In this document: in pieces, positions 55,973 to 64,000 of the stretch
How positions within the stretch are numbered: position 1 is the stretch's first letter
How the letters are laid out: every line of letters begins with the position of its first letter
Origin: Phycisphaerae bacterium
GTDB taxonomy: Bacteria > Chloroflexota > Anaerolineae > 4572-78 > J111
DNA: 64,000 bases
Direction: 5' to 3'
Assembly (NCBI GenBank): GCA_028285035.1
Contig: JANQQF010000120.1
Span: 1-64,000 of the forward strand
Notes under the pieces: generated by a model
Database searches by the model: none
Told to the model about the DNA's origin: nothing
What the model saw: only the letters and a program-made list of their open reading frames with translations
Program-made: the position numbers and the translations under genes

Positions 55973-56951
55973 CTCTCCATCATTTCTATCGATGTTGTGG
56001 TCCCGTGTACGAAGCTGGGAAGGCTTTTTGCTGATCATTTTGATCATCGTCATTGTCAACAATAGCTATCAAAATCCCGCTTATCTCAGTATTGGCAATC
56101 AGATGAACCTGTTCATTTTATCCATCGAAAAAATCATCGTGGCTCTCGTTATGGCCTTTATCATCATCAACGCCGAAATCGATCTGTCTGTGGCCTCAAT
56201 GATGGGGTTATCCGCCTGTACCCTAGCGTTTTTACACGATATAGGCACCCCCTTTACGATGGCTATTCTCATCGCCTTGCTGGTCGGTTTACTGGGCGGG
56301 GCCTTCAACGGCTTTTGGATTTCCCGCATCGGCCTGCCCTCACTCGTTGTTACCTTGGCGATGTTAATTGGCTTTCGCGGTCTAGCCAGAGTGCTTTTGG
56401 AGGATCGCTCGATTGGCGACTTTCCCCAGTGGTTTGATAATTTGGGACAACGCACTTTGGTTGGCCCGTTCCCCCTCTCCTTGATCATCTTTTTTGTTTT
56501 GCTTGGGTGTGCCATCGTCATTCTCCAATACTCCGGCTTTGGTCGGTACATCTACGTAATCGGTAACAATCGCGAAGTCGCTCGCTATTCTGGAGTCAAG
56601 GTCGAACGGGTCAAAATGATTTTGTTTATTGCCTCAGGCTTTGTATCCGCCTTGGCCGGTGTGCTATTTGCCGCCCGGCTTGGTTCTGTACGGGGCGATC
56701 TAGCCTTTGGTTTCGAACTCGACATCATCACGATGGTATTGCTGGGTGGGGTCAGCATCTTTGGTGGTTCAGGATCAATCTATGGGGTGTTATTAGCCAT
56801 TTTGATCGTGCTTAATCTACGCAATGGAATGGCCTTGTCCAACATTACGGGCCACATCCAAACTGGCGTAATCGGTGTCCTATTGATCCTGTCAGTACTG
56901 ATCCCAAATATTGTCCAAAATATCCGAACGACCTTAAGTCGACAAAGTTAA
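55962..56951 (+). CDS. rhaQ: Rhamnose-type ABC importer permease 2
   Basis: A 329-aa second permease of the same family: [74 protein letters not shown]. Together with permease 1 it would form a heterodimeric channel. It starts inside the end of permease 1. The receptor gene follows after about 180 nt containing a leader box. Confidence 0.92.
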   Translation: MSSSSPSFLSMLWSRVRSWEGFLLIILIIVIVNNSYQNPAYLSIGNQMNLFILSIEKIIVALVMAFIIINAEIDLSVASMMGLSACTLAFLHDIGTPFTMAILIALLVGLLGGAFNGFWISRIGLPSLVVTLAMLIGFRGLARVLLEDRSIGDFPQWFDNLGQRTLVGPFPLSLIIFFVLLGCAIVILQYSGFGRYIYVIGNNREVARYSGVKVERVKMILFIASGFVSALAGVLFAARLGSVRGDLAFGFELDIITMVLLGGVSIFGGSGSIYGVLLAILIVLNLRNGMALSNITGHIQTGVIGVLLILSVLIPNIVQNIRTTLSRQS

Positions 56952-57131
56952 AGGCGAATAGTGTCGTTTGATGATTATCAAAAATTCCGATAACAGTTAA
57001 CTCTATAAACTCTAAAAATCCTATAAACACTATTAACTGAAATAAGGAGATTGCCTATTAACAATCAACCTATTCTATCAATCCCAAAGAAGTGATTTTT
57101 ATTTAATTCTAAAAAGGAGAAGAACTTTAGA

Positions 57132-60100
57132 ATGTTAGCGAAACCTAGAAGTATTTTAATGATGTTGTTCCTATTGATTGCCTTAGTGTTAGCCAGTTGT
57201 TCCGGTGGTGCCCCATTACCAGGAACAGAGGCTGAGCAAGAAGAGGAAGCAGCAGCTCCAGCCCAAGAGGAAGAGGCTGCTGAAGAAGAAGCAGTTGAGG
57301 AAGAAGCTGAGCCTGCCGAAGAAGAAGTGGCTGAAGAAGAGGCCGAAGAGGAAACTGCGGCTGAGACATCAGCCGAAGAAGAAACCGAGGCAATGGACGG
57401 CGAATTGAATATGGTACTGTTGCCCAAGTTTCTCGGAATTTTGGTCTTCGACCAAGCCAATGAAGGGGCGATGGAAGCCAACGCCGAGTTAGGCAATCCA
57501 GCTAATCTGGAATTCCTTGGTCCAACCCCTGAAAATAGTGTGGCCGGGCAAATTGAGATCGTCACCACGGCTGCGACGCAAGGTGTTGATGCAATTATGA
57601 TTTCCAACAATGCTGGCGATCAAATTGCCCCCGCCGCCCAGGCTGCCATTGACAGCGGAGCGACCGTTGTCACGTGGGACTCCCCCATTCCTTCAGCCGA
57701 AGGCGAGCAAGTCTTTATTGCTCAGGTTGATTTTGACGAAACCGGCCAGGTTATGGCGGATATGGCTTTGAGCATTATGGGTGATGAAGGTGGTGAGTTT
57801 GCCGTCTTGTCTGCTTCGCCAGATGCAGCCAACCAAAATGCCTGGATTGCGGCGATGGAAGAAGCATTGACTGATAGCAAGTACGATACACTGGAATTGG
57901 TCGATATTGTTTATGGTAATGACCAATCGGAAGATAGCTACAATCAGGCCTTGGCCTTGGTTGATAAATATCCTGACTTGAAATTGATTATGGCCCCGAC
58001 CACAGTTGGTATCGCTGCGGCAGCCAAAGCGATGCAGGATGAGGGACTGTGTGATCAAGTGAAGGTCTCTGGGCTGGGACTGCCCGCCGAGATGGTCTCT
58101 TACACCCTCAATGGTTGTGCCCCTGAGTTTGCCCTATGGTCCTTTGTTGACCTCGGCTACCTAACCTTCTACACCAGCTACTTGCTGGCGACAGGTGAAA
58201 TTGAAGCGGCTGAAGGCACCACGTTTGAAGCGGGCCGAATGGGTTCTTACACCATCGAGAAGGACCCGACTCGTGATGAAGGTCTCCGCGTCCTAATGGG
58301 GCCGTTTACGGTTTACGACGAAACGAATGTTGCTGACGCAGCAGGCGGTGAAATGGCTGCTACAGACGATGGCGGTGGCGATGTTGTTGTCGCCGAACCT
58401 GGCCAGGATATGAATGCCATTCTGCTGCCGAAGTTCCTCGGTATCTTGGTCTTTGATCAAGCGAACGAGGGTGCTGTAGAAGCTGCTGGTGAACTCCAAG
58501 CCGGTGGCGATCTGGAATTCCTTGGCCCAACCCCTGAAAATAGTGTGGCTGGACAGATTGAAATTGTCACGACCGGAACCACCCAAGGTGTTGACGCGAT
58601 TATGATCTCCAACAATGCAGGCGATCAGATTGCCCCAGCGGCCCAAGCTGCGGTTGACAGCGGGGCTACCGTTGTCACTTGGGACTCACCCATTCCTTCA
58701 GCCGAAGGCGAGCAGGTTTTCATTGCTCAGGTCGACTTTGACGAAACCGGTCAAGTGATGGCCGATATGGCTTTGAGCATTATAGGTGATGAAGGTGGCG
58801 AGTTTGCCGTCTTGTCTGCGTCACCGGATGCGGCCAATCAGAATGCCTGGATTGCGGCGATGGAAGAGGCCTTGACTGATAGTAAGTATGATGCGCTGGA
58901 ACTCGTTGATATTGTTTATGGAAACGATCAATCCGAGGACAGCTACAATCAAGCTCTGGCTTTGGTTGATAAATATCCTGACCTCAAGCTGATTATGGCA
59001 CCCACGACTGTGGGTATCGCTGCCGCAGCGAAAGCAATGCAAGATGAGGGCTTGTGTGATGAGGTAAAGGTCTCTGGGCTAGGTCTCCCTGCCGAGATGG
59101 TCTCTTACACGCTCAATGGCTGTGCCCCTGAGTTTGCCCTATGGTCCTTCGTTGACCTTGGCTACCTGACCTACTACACCACCTATTTGATTGCGACAGG
59201 CCAAATGGAAGCGGCTGAGGGCGTTACGTTTGAAGCGGGTCGAATGGGCACCTACACGATTGAGAAGGACCCCACGCGTGATGAAGGTCTACGCGTTTTG
59301 ATGGGGCCGTTCACAGTTTACGATGAAACTAACGTTGAAGCTGCGGCAGGTGGGGCTGAAGTTGCCTCGACTGACAGCGGTGGTGGAGATGTTGTTGTGG
59401 CTGAACCTGGTCAGGAAATGAACGCCATTCTGTTGCCGAAGTTCCTCGGTATCTTGGTCTTCGATCAAGCGAATGAGGGTGCTGAAGAGGCGGCTGGTGA
59501 ACTCCAAGCAGGTGGTGATCTGGAATTCCTTGGCCCAACCCCAGAAAATAGCGTCGCCGGTCAAATTGAAATTGTGACGACGGGAACGACGCAGGGTGTC
59601 GATGCGATTATGATATCCAACAATGCAGGCGATCAGATTGCCCCCGCCGCTCAAGCAGCCGTTGACAGTGGGGCCACTGTTGTCACTTGGGATTCGCCCA
59701 TTCCTTCAGCCGAAGGTGAACAGGTCTTTATTGCCCAGGTTGACTTTGACGAAACCGGTCAAGTCATGGCCGATATGGCTTTGAGCATTATGGGTGATGA
59801 AGGTGGCGAATTCGCGGTCTTGTCTGCCTCACCTGATGCGGCCAATCAGAATGCCTGGATTGCGGCGATGGAAGAGGCTTTGACTGACAGCAAGTATGAC
59901 GCCTTGGAGTTGGTCGACATTGTTTATGGTAACGATCAATCGGAAGATAGCTACAATCAAGCCTTGGCCTTGGTTGACAAATATCCTGATCTCAAGCTGA
60001 TTATGGCTCCGACGACAGTTGGTATTGCGGCGGCAGCCAAAGCAATGCAGGATGAGGGCTTGTGTGATGAGGTGAAGGTCTCTGGGCTGGGGCTACCCGC

Positions 60101-61352
60101 CGAGATGGTCTCTTACACGCTCAACGGTTGTGCCCCTGAGTTTGCCCTATGGTCCTTCGTTGACCTCGGTTACCTCACCTACTACACCACTTACTTAATT
60201 GCCACAGGCCAAATGGAGGCCGCTGAAGGTGTCACCTTTGAAGCGGGTCGAATGGGCACCTACACCATCGAGAAGGACCCCACCCGTGATGAAGGTCTGC
60301 GCGTTTTGATGGGACCGTTCACAGTTTACGACGAAACCAATGTTGAAGCTGCGGCCGGTGGGGCTGAAGTAGGCTCTGCTGATGGCGGTGTCGTTGTGCC
60401 TGAGCCAGGCTTGGACATGAACGCCATCCTGTTGCCGAAGTTCCTCGGTATCTTGGTCTTTGATCAAGCGAATGAAGGGGCACAAGAGGCGGCTGGCGAG
60501 CTAGAAGCGGGTGGTGATCTCGAATTCTTGGGACCAACACCTGAAAACAGCGTCGCGGGTCAAATTGAAATTGTCACGACGGGAACGACCCAAGGCGTTG
60601 ACGCGATTATGATCTCCAACAATGCAGGCGATCAAATTGCCCCAGCGGCCCAAGCTGCCATTGACAGCGGTGCCACCATCGTGACCTGGGACTCGCCCAT
60701 TCCTTCCGCCGAAGGGGAACAAGTCTTTATCGCTCAAGTCGACTTTGACGAAACCGGTCAAGTGATGGCTGATATGGCTTTGAGCATTATGGGCGATGAA
60801 GGTGGCGAATTCGCTGTCTTGTCTGCATCGCCTGATGCAGCTAATCAAAATGCTTGGATTGCGGCGATGGAAGAGGCGTTGGCTGACAGCAAGTATGACG
60901 CCTTGGAGTTGGTCGACATTGTTTATGGTAACGATCAATCGGAAGATAGCTACAATCAGGCCCTGGCCTTGGTCGATAAATACCCTGACTTGAAATTGAT
61001 TATGGCTCCGACGACTGTGGGCATTGCCGCAGCAGCTAAAGCAATGCAGGATGAGGGCTTGTGTGATGAGGTGAAGGTCTCTGGTCTTGGGCTTCCTGCC
61101 GAAATGGAATCTTACACGCTTAACGGCTGTGCCCCCGAGTTTGCCTTGTGGTCCTTCGTTGATCTCGGCTACCTAACCTACTACACCACCTATTTGATTG
61201 CGACAGGTCAGATGGAAGCGGCTGAGGGCGTTACGTTTGAAGCGGGTCGAATGGGTACCTACACGATTGAGAAGGATCCCACGCGTGATGAAGGTCTACG
61301 CGTTTTGATGGGACCGTTCACAGTTTACGACGAAACTAACGTATCACAGTAA
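57132..61352 (+). CDS. rhaS: Lipoprotein with four tandem rhamnose-type binding domains
   Basis: A 1406-aa lipoprotein. The signal peptide ends in the lipobox LASC, and a Glu/Ala-rich linker of about 70 aa follows. Four full type 1 periplasmic-binding domains of about 310 aa start near nucleotides 57405, 58410, 59418 and 60417. Each opens [18 protein letters not shown] (unit 1 reads VLLPKF) and contains [24 protein letters not shown] and [14 protein letters not shown], as in RhaS/LsrB-like receptors. Linkers are Gly/Ala/Asp-rich ([13 protein letters not shown]). The units are nearly identical in protein, with scattered silent changes. Standard RhaS has one such domain. It serves the permeases just upstream and precedes rhaM-rhaA-rhaB. 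Confidence 0.92.
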   Translation: MLAKPRSILMMLFLLIALVLASCSGGAPLPGTEAEQEEEAAAPAQEEEAAEEEAVEEEAEPAEEEVAEEEAEEETAAETSAEEETEAMDGELNMVLLPKFLGILVFDQANEGAMEANAELGNPANLEFLGPTPENSVAGQIEIVTTAATQGVDAIMISNNAGDQIAPAAQAAIDSGATVVTWDSPIPSAEGEQVFIAQVDFDETGQVMADMALSIMGDEGGEFAVLSASPDAANQNAWIAAMEEALTDSKYDTLELVDIVYGNDQSEDSYNQALALVDKYPDLKLIMAPTTVGIAAAAKAMQDEGLCDQVKVSGLGLPAEMVSYTLNGCAPEFALWSFVDLGYLTFYTSYLLATGEIEAAEGTTFEAGRMGSYTIEKDPTRDEGLRVLMGPFTVYDETNVADAAGGEMAATDDGGGDVVVAEPGQDMNAILLPKFLGILVFDQANEGAVEAAGELQAGGDLEFLGPTPENSVAGQIEIVTTGTTQGVDAIMISNNAGDQIAPAAQAAVDSGATVVTWDSPIPSAEGEQVFIAQVDFDETGQVMADMALSIIGDEGGEFAVLSASPDAANQNAWIAAMEEALTDSKYDALELVDIVYGNDQSEDSYNQALALVDKYPDLKLIMAPTTVGIAAAAKAMQDEGLCDEVKVSGLGLPAEMVSYTLNGCAPEFALWSFVDLGYLTYYTTYLIATGQMEAAEGVTFEAGRMGTYTIEKDPTRDEGLRVLMGPFTVYDETNVEAAAGGAEVASTDSGGGDVVVAEPGQEMNAILLPKFLGILVFDQANEGAEEAAGELQAGGDLEFLGPTPENSVAGQIEIVTTGTTQGVDAIMISNNAGDQIAPAAQAAVDSGATVVTWDSPIPSAEGEQVFIAQVDFDETGQVMADMALSIMGDEGGEFAVLSASPDAANQNAWIAAMEEALTDSKYDALELVDIVYGNDQSEDSYNQALALVDKYPDLKLIMAPTTVGIAAAAKAMQDEGLCDEVKVSGLGLPAEMVSYTLNGCAPEFALWSFVDLGYLTYYTTYLIATGQMEAAEGVTFEAGRMGTYTIEKDPTRDEGLRVLMGPFTVYDETNVEAAAGGAEVGSADGGVVVPEPGLDMNAILLPKFLGILVFDQANEGAQEAAGELEAGGDLEFLGPTPENSVAGQIEIVTTGTTQGVDAIMISNNAGDQIAPAAQAAIDSGATIVTWDSPIPSAEGEQVFIAQVDFDETGQVMADMALSIMGDEGGEFAVLSASPDAANQNAWIAAMEEALADSKYDALELVDIVYGNDQSEDSYNQALALVDKYPDLKLIMAPTTVGIAAAAKAMQDEGLCDEVKVSGLGLPAEMESYTLNGCAPEFALWSFVDLGYLTYYTTYLIATGQMEAAEGVTFEAGRMGTYTIEKDPTRDEGLRVLMGPFTVYDETNVSQ
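57405..61352 (+). repeat. Four tandem ~1.0-kb coding repeats
   Basis: Units begin at 57405, 58410, 59418 and 60417 (periods 1005, 1008 and 999 bp, all in frame). Units 2-4 are closest to one another; unit 1 differs most (for example LNMVLLP, and [19 protein letters not shown] where the others have [19 protein letters not shown]). Confidence 0.9.
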
Positions 61353-61387
61353 TTATGTGGCGTTTAAGAAGTTCTAGGAAATAAAAT

Positions 61388-61497
61388 GATAGGTGCGCCC
61401 GTGATATCGGGCGCACCTATCGTCGAGTATGAACATCATAAGTTTGTAGTGACGACTTTAGTCGTTGTGGTTCACAGAGCGACTGAAGTGGCTACTA
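61388..61497 (+). terminator. Hairpins between receptor and catabolic genes
   Basis: Perfect 14-bp arms GATAGGTGCGCCCG (61388-61401) and CGGGCGCACCTATC (61408-61421) without a T run, then a second palindromic stretch (GTAGTGACGACTTTAGTCGTT to GAGCGACTGAAGTGGCTAC, about 61446-61493). The first probably protects the abundant receptor message or partly terminates it. The second resembles a dispersed repeat. Confidence 0.65.
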
Positions 61498-61525
61498 TAA
61501 ACCTATTTTCAAAGGAGGCGCATCA

Positions 61526-61849
61526 ATGAATCGTGTTGGATTTCTGCTCAAAGTCAAAGAAGGTATGATTGAAGAATACAAGAAGCACCACGAAAGCGTT
61601 TGGCCGGAGATGTTAGAGGCGCTTAGCCGGACGGGCTGGCACAACTACTCGCTCTTTATGCGAGAGGATGGTCTGCTTTTTGGTTATTTTGAAACCCCAG
61701 ATACCTTTCAAGCGGCGTTGGATGGGATGGCCAAAGAGGAAATCAACGCCAAGTGGCAGGAATTTATGGCCCCCTACTTTGAAAATTTGGGTGGCAAACA
61801 GGCCGATGAAAGTATGGTTCAACTAGAAGAAGTATTTCATTTAGCATAG
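61526..61849 (+). CDS. rhaM: L-rhamnose mutarotase
   Basis: A 107-aa RhaM: YKKHHESVWPEMLEAL contains the catalytic His and WPE block, then GWHNYSLFM, LFGYFETPD and KWQEFMAPYF, ending VQLEEVFHL like the E. coli enzyme (ELQEVFYLP). It speeds alpha/beta anomer exchange so that RhaA receives the right form. AAAGGAGG precedes the ATG. It is the second mutarotase in the window and the more typical one. Confidence 0.93.
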   Translation: MNRVGFLLKVKEGMIEEYKKHHESVWPEMLEALSRTGWHNYSLFMREDGLLFGYFETPDTFQAALDGMAKEEINAKWQEFMAPYFENLGGKQADESMVQLEEVFHLA

Positions 61850-61859
61850 GGGATGATTG

Positions 61860-63134
61860 ATGAATACACGACCAACTGAAAAACAAATCACGGATGGTTA
61901 CACATTGGCCAAAGAACGTTATGCAGCCTTGAATGTTGACGTTGATGCAGCTCTTGAGCGATTGGCCCAAATTCCGATCAGTCTGCACTGCTGGCAAGGG
62001 GATGATGTTGTCGGCTTTGAAGACCCTAATCGTGCCTTAAGCGGCGGTATTATGGCCACGGGGAATTACCCTGGTAAAGCACGCACGGCAGATGAACTGC
62101 GACAGGATTTGGATGTGGCCTACAGCGTTATTCCTGGCAACCATCGTCTCAATCTTCACGCAATTTACCTTGACTCAGATACAAAAGTGCCTCGCAATGA
62201 GATCCAACCTGAACATTTTACAAGTTGGGTAGATTGGGCTAAGGCGAACAACCATGGCATCGACTTTAACCCCACCTGTTTCTCTCACCCACTGGCTGAT
62301 GATGGCATGACCTTAGCGAGCTATGACGAAGGTATTCGTCAATTTTGGGTTGAGCATTGCATCGCCAGTCGAAAAGTCGGGGAATACATTGGGCGTGAAT
62401 TGGGCAACCCGTGTGTAACAAATATCTGGATACCGGATGGCCTGAAGGACACCCCCGTCGACCGCAAAGCGCCGCGTTTGCTACTTAAAGAGTCGCTTGA
62501 TATTATCTTTGCGGCTGATGTCGATCAGCACCACAACTTGGATGCAATTGAATGTAAATTGTTCGGTCTGGGATCAGAAAGCTACGTTGTTGGGTCCCAT
62601 GAATTTTATATGGGTTATGCTGTGGCTAATCAAATGATGCTTTGTTTGGATGCAGGCCATTTCCATCCAACTGAGGTTATTTCTGATAAAATTTCGTCAG
62701 TGTTGACCTTTGTTCCAGAAATTCTGCTGCACGTGAGTCGCGGGGTTCGTTGGGATAGTGATCATGTCGTCACCCTGACCGATGAATTGCAGGCGATTAT
62801 GCAGGAGTTGGTGCGAGGTGATTATTTGGGGCGAACCCACATTGGCCTCGACTTTTTTGATGCCAGTATCAATCGCGTGGCGGCTTGGGCAATCGGGACA
62901 CGAAATGCGCTAAGGGCCTTATTGATGGCCTTGCTTGAGCCGCTCGACCAAATGCGTGATTTGGAGATGAGTGGCGATTTTACTCGACGATTGGCACTTT
63001 TAGAAGAGTTAAAGGGGTTACCTTTTGGGGCAGTATGGGACTACCACTGTTTGCAGCAAGGTGTGCCAGTGGGTATTAGTTTTATGGACGTCATCAAAAC
63101 CCACGAGGATCAAGTCCTTTCGATGCGGGTGTAG
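61860..63134 (+). CDS. rhaA: L-rhamnose isomerase
   Basis: About 424 aa. Family blocks are [15 protein letters not shown] near the N-terminus, [23 protein letters not shown], and [15 protein letters not shown] with the substrate-binding residues. Metal ligands are in the [10 protein letters not shown] region. It converts L-rhamnose to L-rhamnulose with Mn2+. ATG 61860 has GGGGA 6 nt upstream and is preferred over the in-frame TTG at 61857. It is followed 3 nt later by the kinase gene. Confidence 0.96.
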   Translation: MNTRPTEKQITDGYTLAKERYAALNVDVDAALERLAQIPISLHCWQGDDVVGFEDPNRALSGGIMATGNYPGKARTADELRQDLDVAYSVIPGNHRLNLHAIYLDSDTKVPRNEIQPEHFTSWVDWAKANNHGIDFNPTCFSHPLADDGMTLASYDEGIRQFWVEHCIASRKVGEYIGRELGNPCVTNIWIPDGLKDTPVDRKAPRLLLKESLDIIFAADVDQHHNLDAIECKLFGLGSESYVVGSHEFYMGYAVANQMMLCLDAGHFHPTEVISDKISSVLTFVPEILLHVSRGVRWDSDHVVTLTDELQAIMQELVRGDYLGRTHIGLDFFDASINRVAAWAIGTRNALRALLMALLEPLDQMRDLEMSGDFTRRLALLEELKGLPFGAVWDYHCLQQGVPVGISFMDVIKTHEDQVLSMRV

Positions 63135-63137
63135 ATT

Positions 63138-64000
63138 ATGGCCAAAAAGACAGTCTTAGCAGTTGATTTAGGGGCGGAGTCGGGCCGGGTGATGGCGGTT
63201 CATTTTGACGGCCAATCCCTTGCTTTAGAAGAGCTACATCGTTTCCCAAATATGGTAATCGAGGTGGGGGGAACCCTGCATTGGGATTTCCTGCGTTTGT
63301 GGCACGACATAAAAACTGGAATTGAGAAGGGGAAAGCTCATCACCCAGCCAGTATCGGGGTTGATACTTGGGGCGTTGATTTTGGTTTGCTGGATGCCCA
63401 AGGAGAATTGATCGGCAATCCTGTCAATTATCGAGATAGCCGTACTGACGGAATGATGGAGCAGGTTTTTAGCAAAGTACCTCGAAGTGAGGTTTTTGCC
63501 CAAACTGGCATTCAATTTATGCCCATCAATACGCTTTACCAAATGATGAGTCTGGTCGCCAATGCCTCGCCACAGCTTGATATAGCCCAGACCTTTTTAA
63601 CGGCCCCAGATCTCATCAATTACTGGTTGACGGGTGCTAAAGTGTGTGAATTTAGCAATGCCACCACCACTCAGCTTTACAATCCTGTCACGCAGGGCTG
63701 GGCCACTGAGATGATGGATACTCTGGGTATCCCCAGCCAAATCTTTCCTGAAATTGTCCAGCCGGGAACGAATTTGGGAATGTATGAAGGCGTTCCGATC
63801 ATTGCACCAGCCTGTCACGATACCGGCAGTGCCGTAGCGGCTGTTCCCACCCAGACAGCCAATTACGCGTATATCAGTAGCGGCACCTGGAGTTTGGTTG
63901 GGCTTGAAGTACCCGAAGCTATCGTTTCAGAAGAAGCGCTGGCGGTTAATGCAACAAATGAAGGGGGCGTGTACAGTACCTTCCGGTTGCTTAAAAATGT
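63138..64000 (+). CDS. rhaB: Rhamnulokinase, cut by the window end
   Basis: The first 287 residues of a FGGY-family kinase. It opens KTVLAVDLGAESGRVMAV (the phosphate-1 motif, with the ESGR typical of RhaB), then GVDTWGVDFGLLD, NYRDSRTDG, FQ-like QTGIQFMPINTLYQM, and SSGTWSLVGLE with the phosphate-2-like region. It phosphorylates L-rhamnulose. The C-terminal ATP-binding half lies beyond 64000. The expected aldolase RhaD is not in the window. Confidence 0.95.
   Translation, partial: MAKKTVLAVDLGAESGRVMAVHFDGQSLALEELHRFPNMVIEVGGTLHWDFLRLWHDIKTGIEKGKAHHPASIGVDTWGVDFGLLDAQGELIGNPVNYRDSRTDGMMEQVFSKVPRSEVFAQTGIQFMPINTLYQMMSLVANASPQLDIAQTFLTAPDLINYWLTGAKVCEFSNATTTQLYNPVTQGWATEMMDTLGIPSQIFPEIVQPGTNLGMYEGVPIIAPACHDTGSAVAAVPTQTANYAYISSGTWSLVGLEVPEAIVSEEALAVNATNEGGVYSTFRLLKN

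Overview
The window looks like a chromosome segment of a Chloroflexota bacterium (Anaerolineae/Caldilineae-like); this is inferred from family-level resemblance, not from a marker gene. Supporting signs are lipoproteins with long Glu/Ala-rich linkers after the lipobox, a secreted beta-helix protein ending in a hydrophobic LPVVLK tail, and many small palindromic intergenic repeats. No rRNA, tRNA, transposase, CRISPR array or phage gene was recognised.

Layout. 0.2-8.4 kb: a hybrid sensor kinase (-), a secreted beta-helix protein, a TIR-domain protein whose catalytic Glu position appears to be Ala, an SPFH/coiled-coil protein and a broken ADP-ribosylglycohydrolase. 8.5-13.2 kb: ccmB-ccmC-ccmD, a CcdA whose first canonical membrane segment sits at the C-terminus, a CxxC thioredoxin-fold protein and a MATE transporter. 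13.3-28.7 kb, mostly minus strand: K+ channel, PlsC, a BCP-type peroxiredoxin with an in-frame TGA exactly at the peroxidatic Cys (probable selenoprotein), carA-glycosyltransferase-pseudo-glycosyltransferase-carB, serS preceded by a PD-(D/E)XK nuclease gene and a T-box leader, an M23 peptidase (+) and pyrH.

28.9-64 kb, all plus strand: a large deoxysugar (L-rhamnose-type) utilisation locus. It has a DeoR regulator fused to a periplasmic-binding-protein domain, a second DeoR regulator, and two CUT2-type ABC importers. The receptors are tandem arrays of complete sugar-binding domains in one lipoprotein, three copies in one and four in the other. Between the importers lie a phytanoyl-CoA-dioxygenase-like protein, two DUF4037 proteins, two UROD-family putative methyltransferases plus a corrinoid protein, a GH78-like rhamnosidase, a metallo-beta-lactamase-fold hydrolase, a rhamnose-mutarotase-like protein, a serine hydrolase, a zinc alcohol dehydrogenase, an SDR, a TIM-barrel isomerase and a ketol-acid-reductoisomerase homologue with altered catalytic residues. 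The window ends with rhamnose mutarotase, isomerase and kinase (kinase cut by the window edge).

How it may work together: rhamnosides are captured by multivalent receptors, imported, cleaved by the cytoplasmic GH78-like enzyme, anomerised by RhaM and passed through RhaA/RhaB. The corrinoid/UROD set, the dioxygenase and the oxidoreductase/KARI-like block suggest extra handling of modified (for example O-methylated) sugars; this is inference. Two repeated operator types mark two sub-regulons: 10-bp-phased TCAACAA repeats just downstream of three promoters, and a CTTTCGATTTCTTTCGAAA plus ACAAAT...ATTTGT module shared by the second DeoR gene and the second importer operon.
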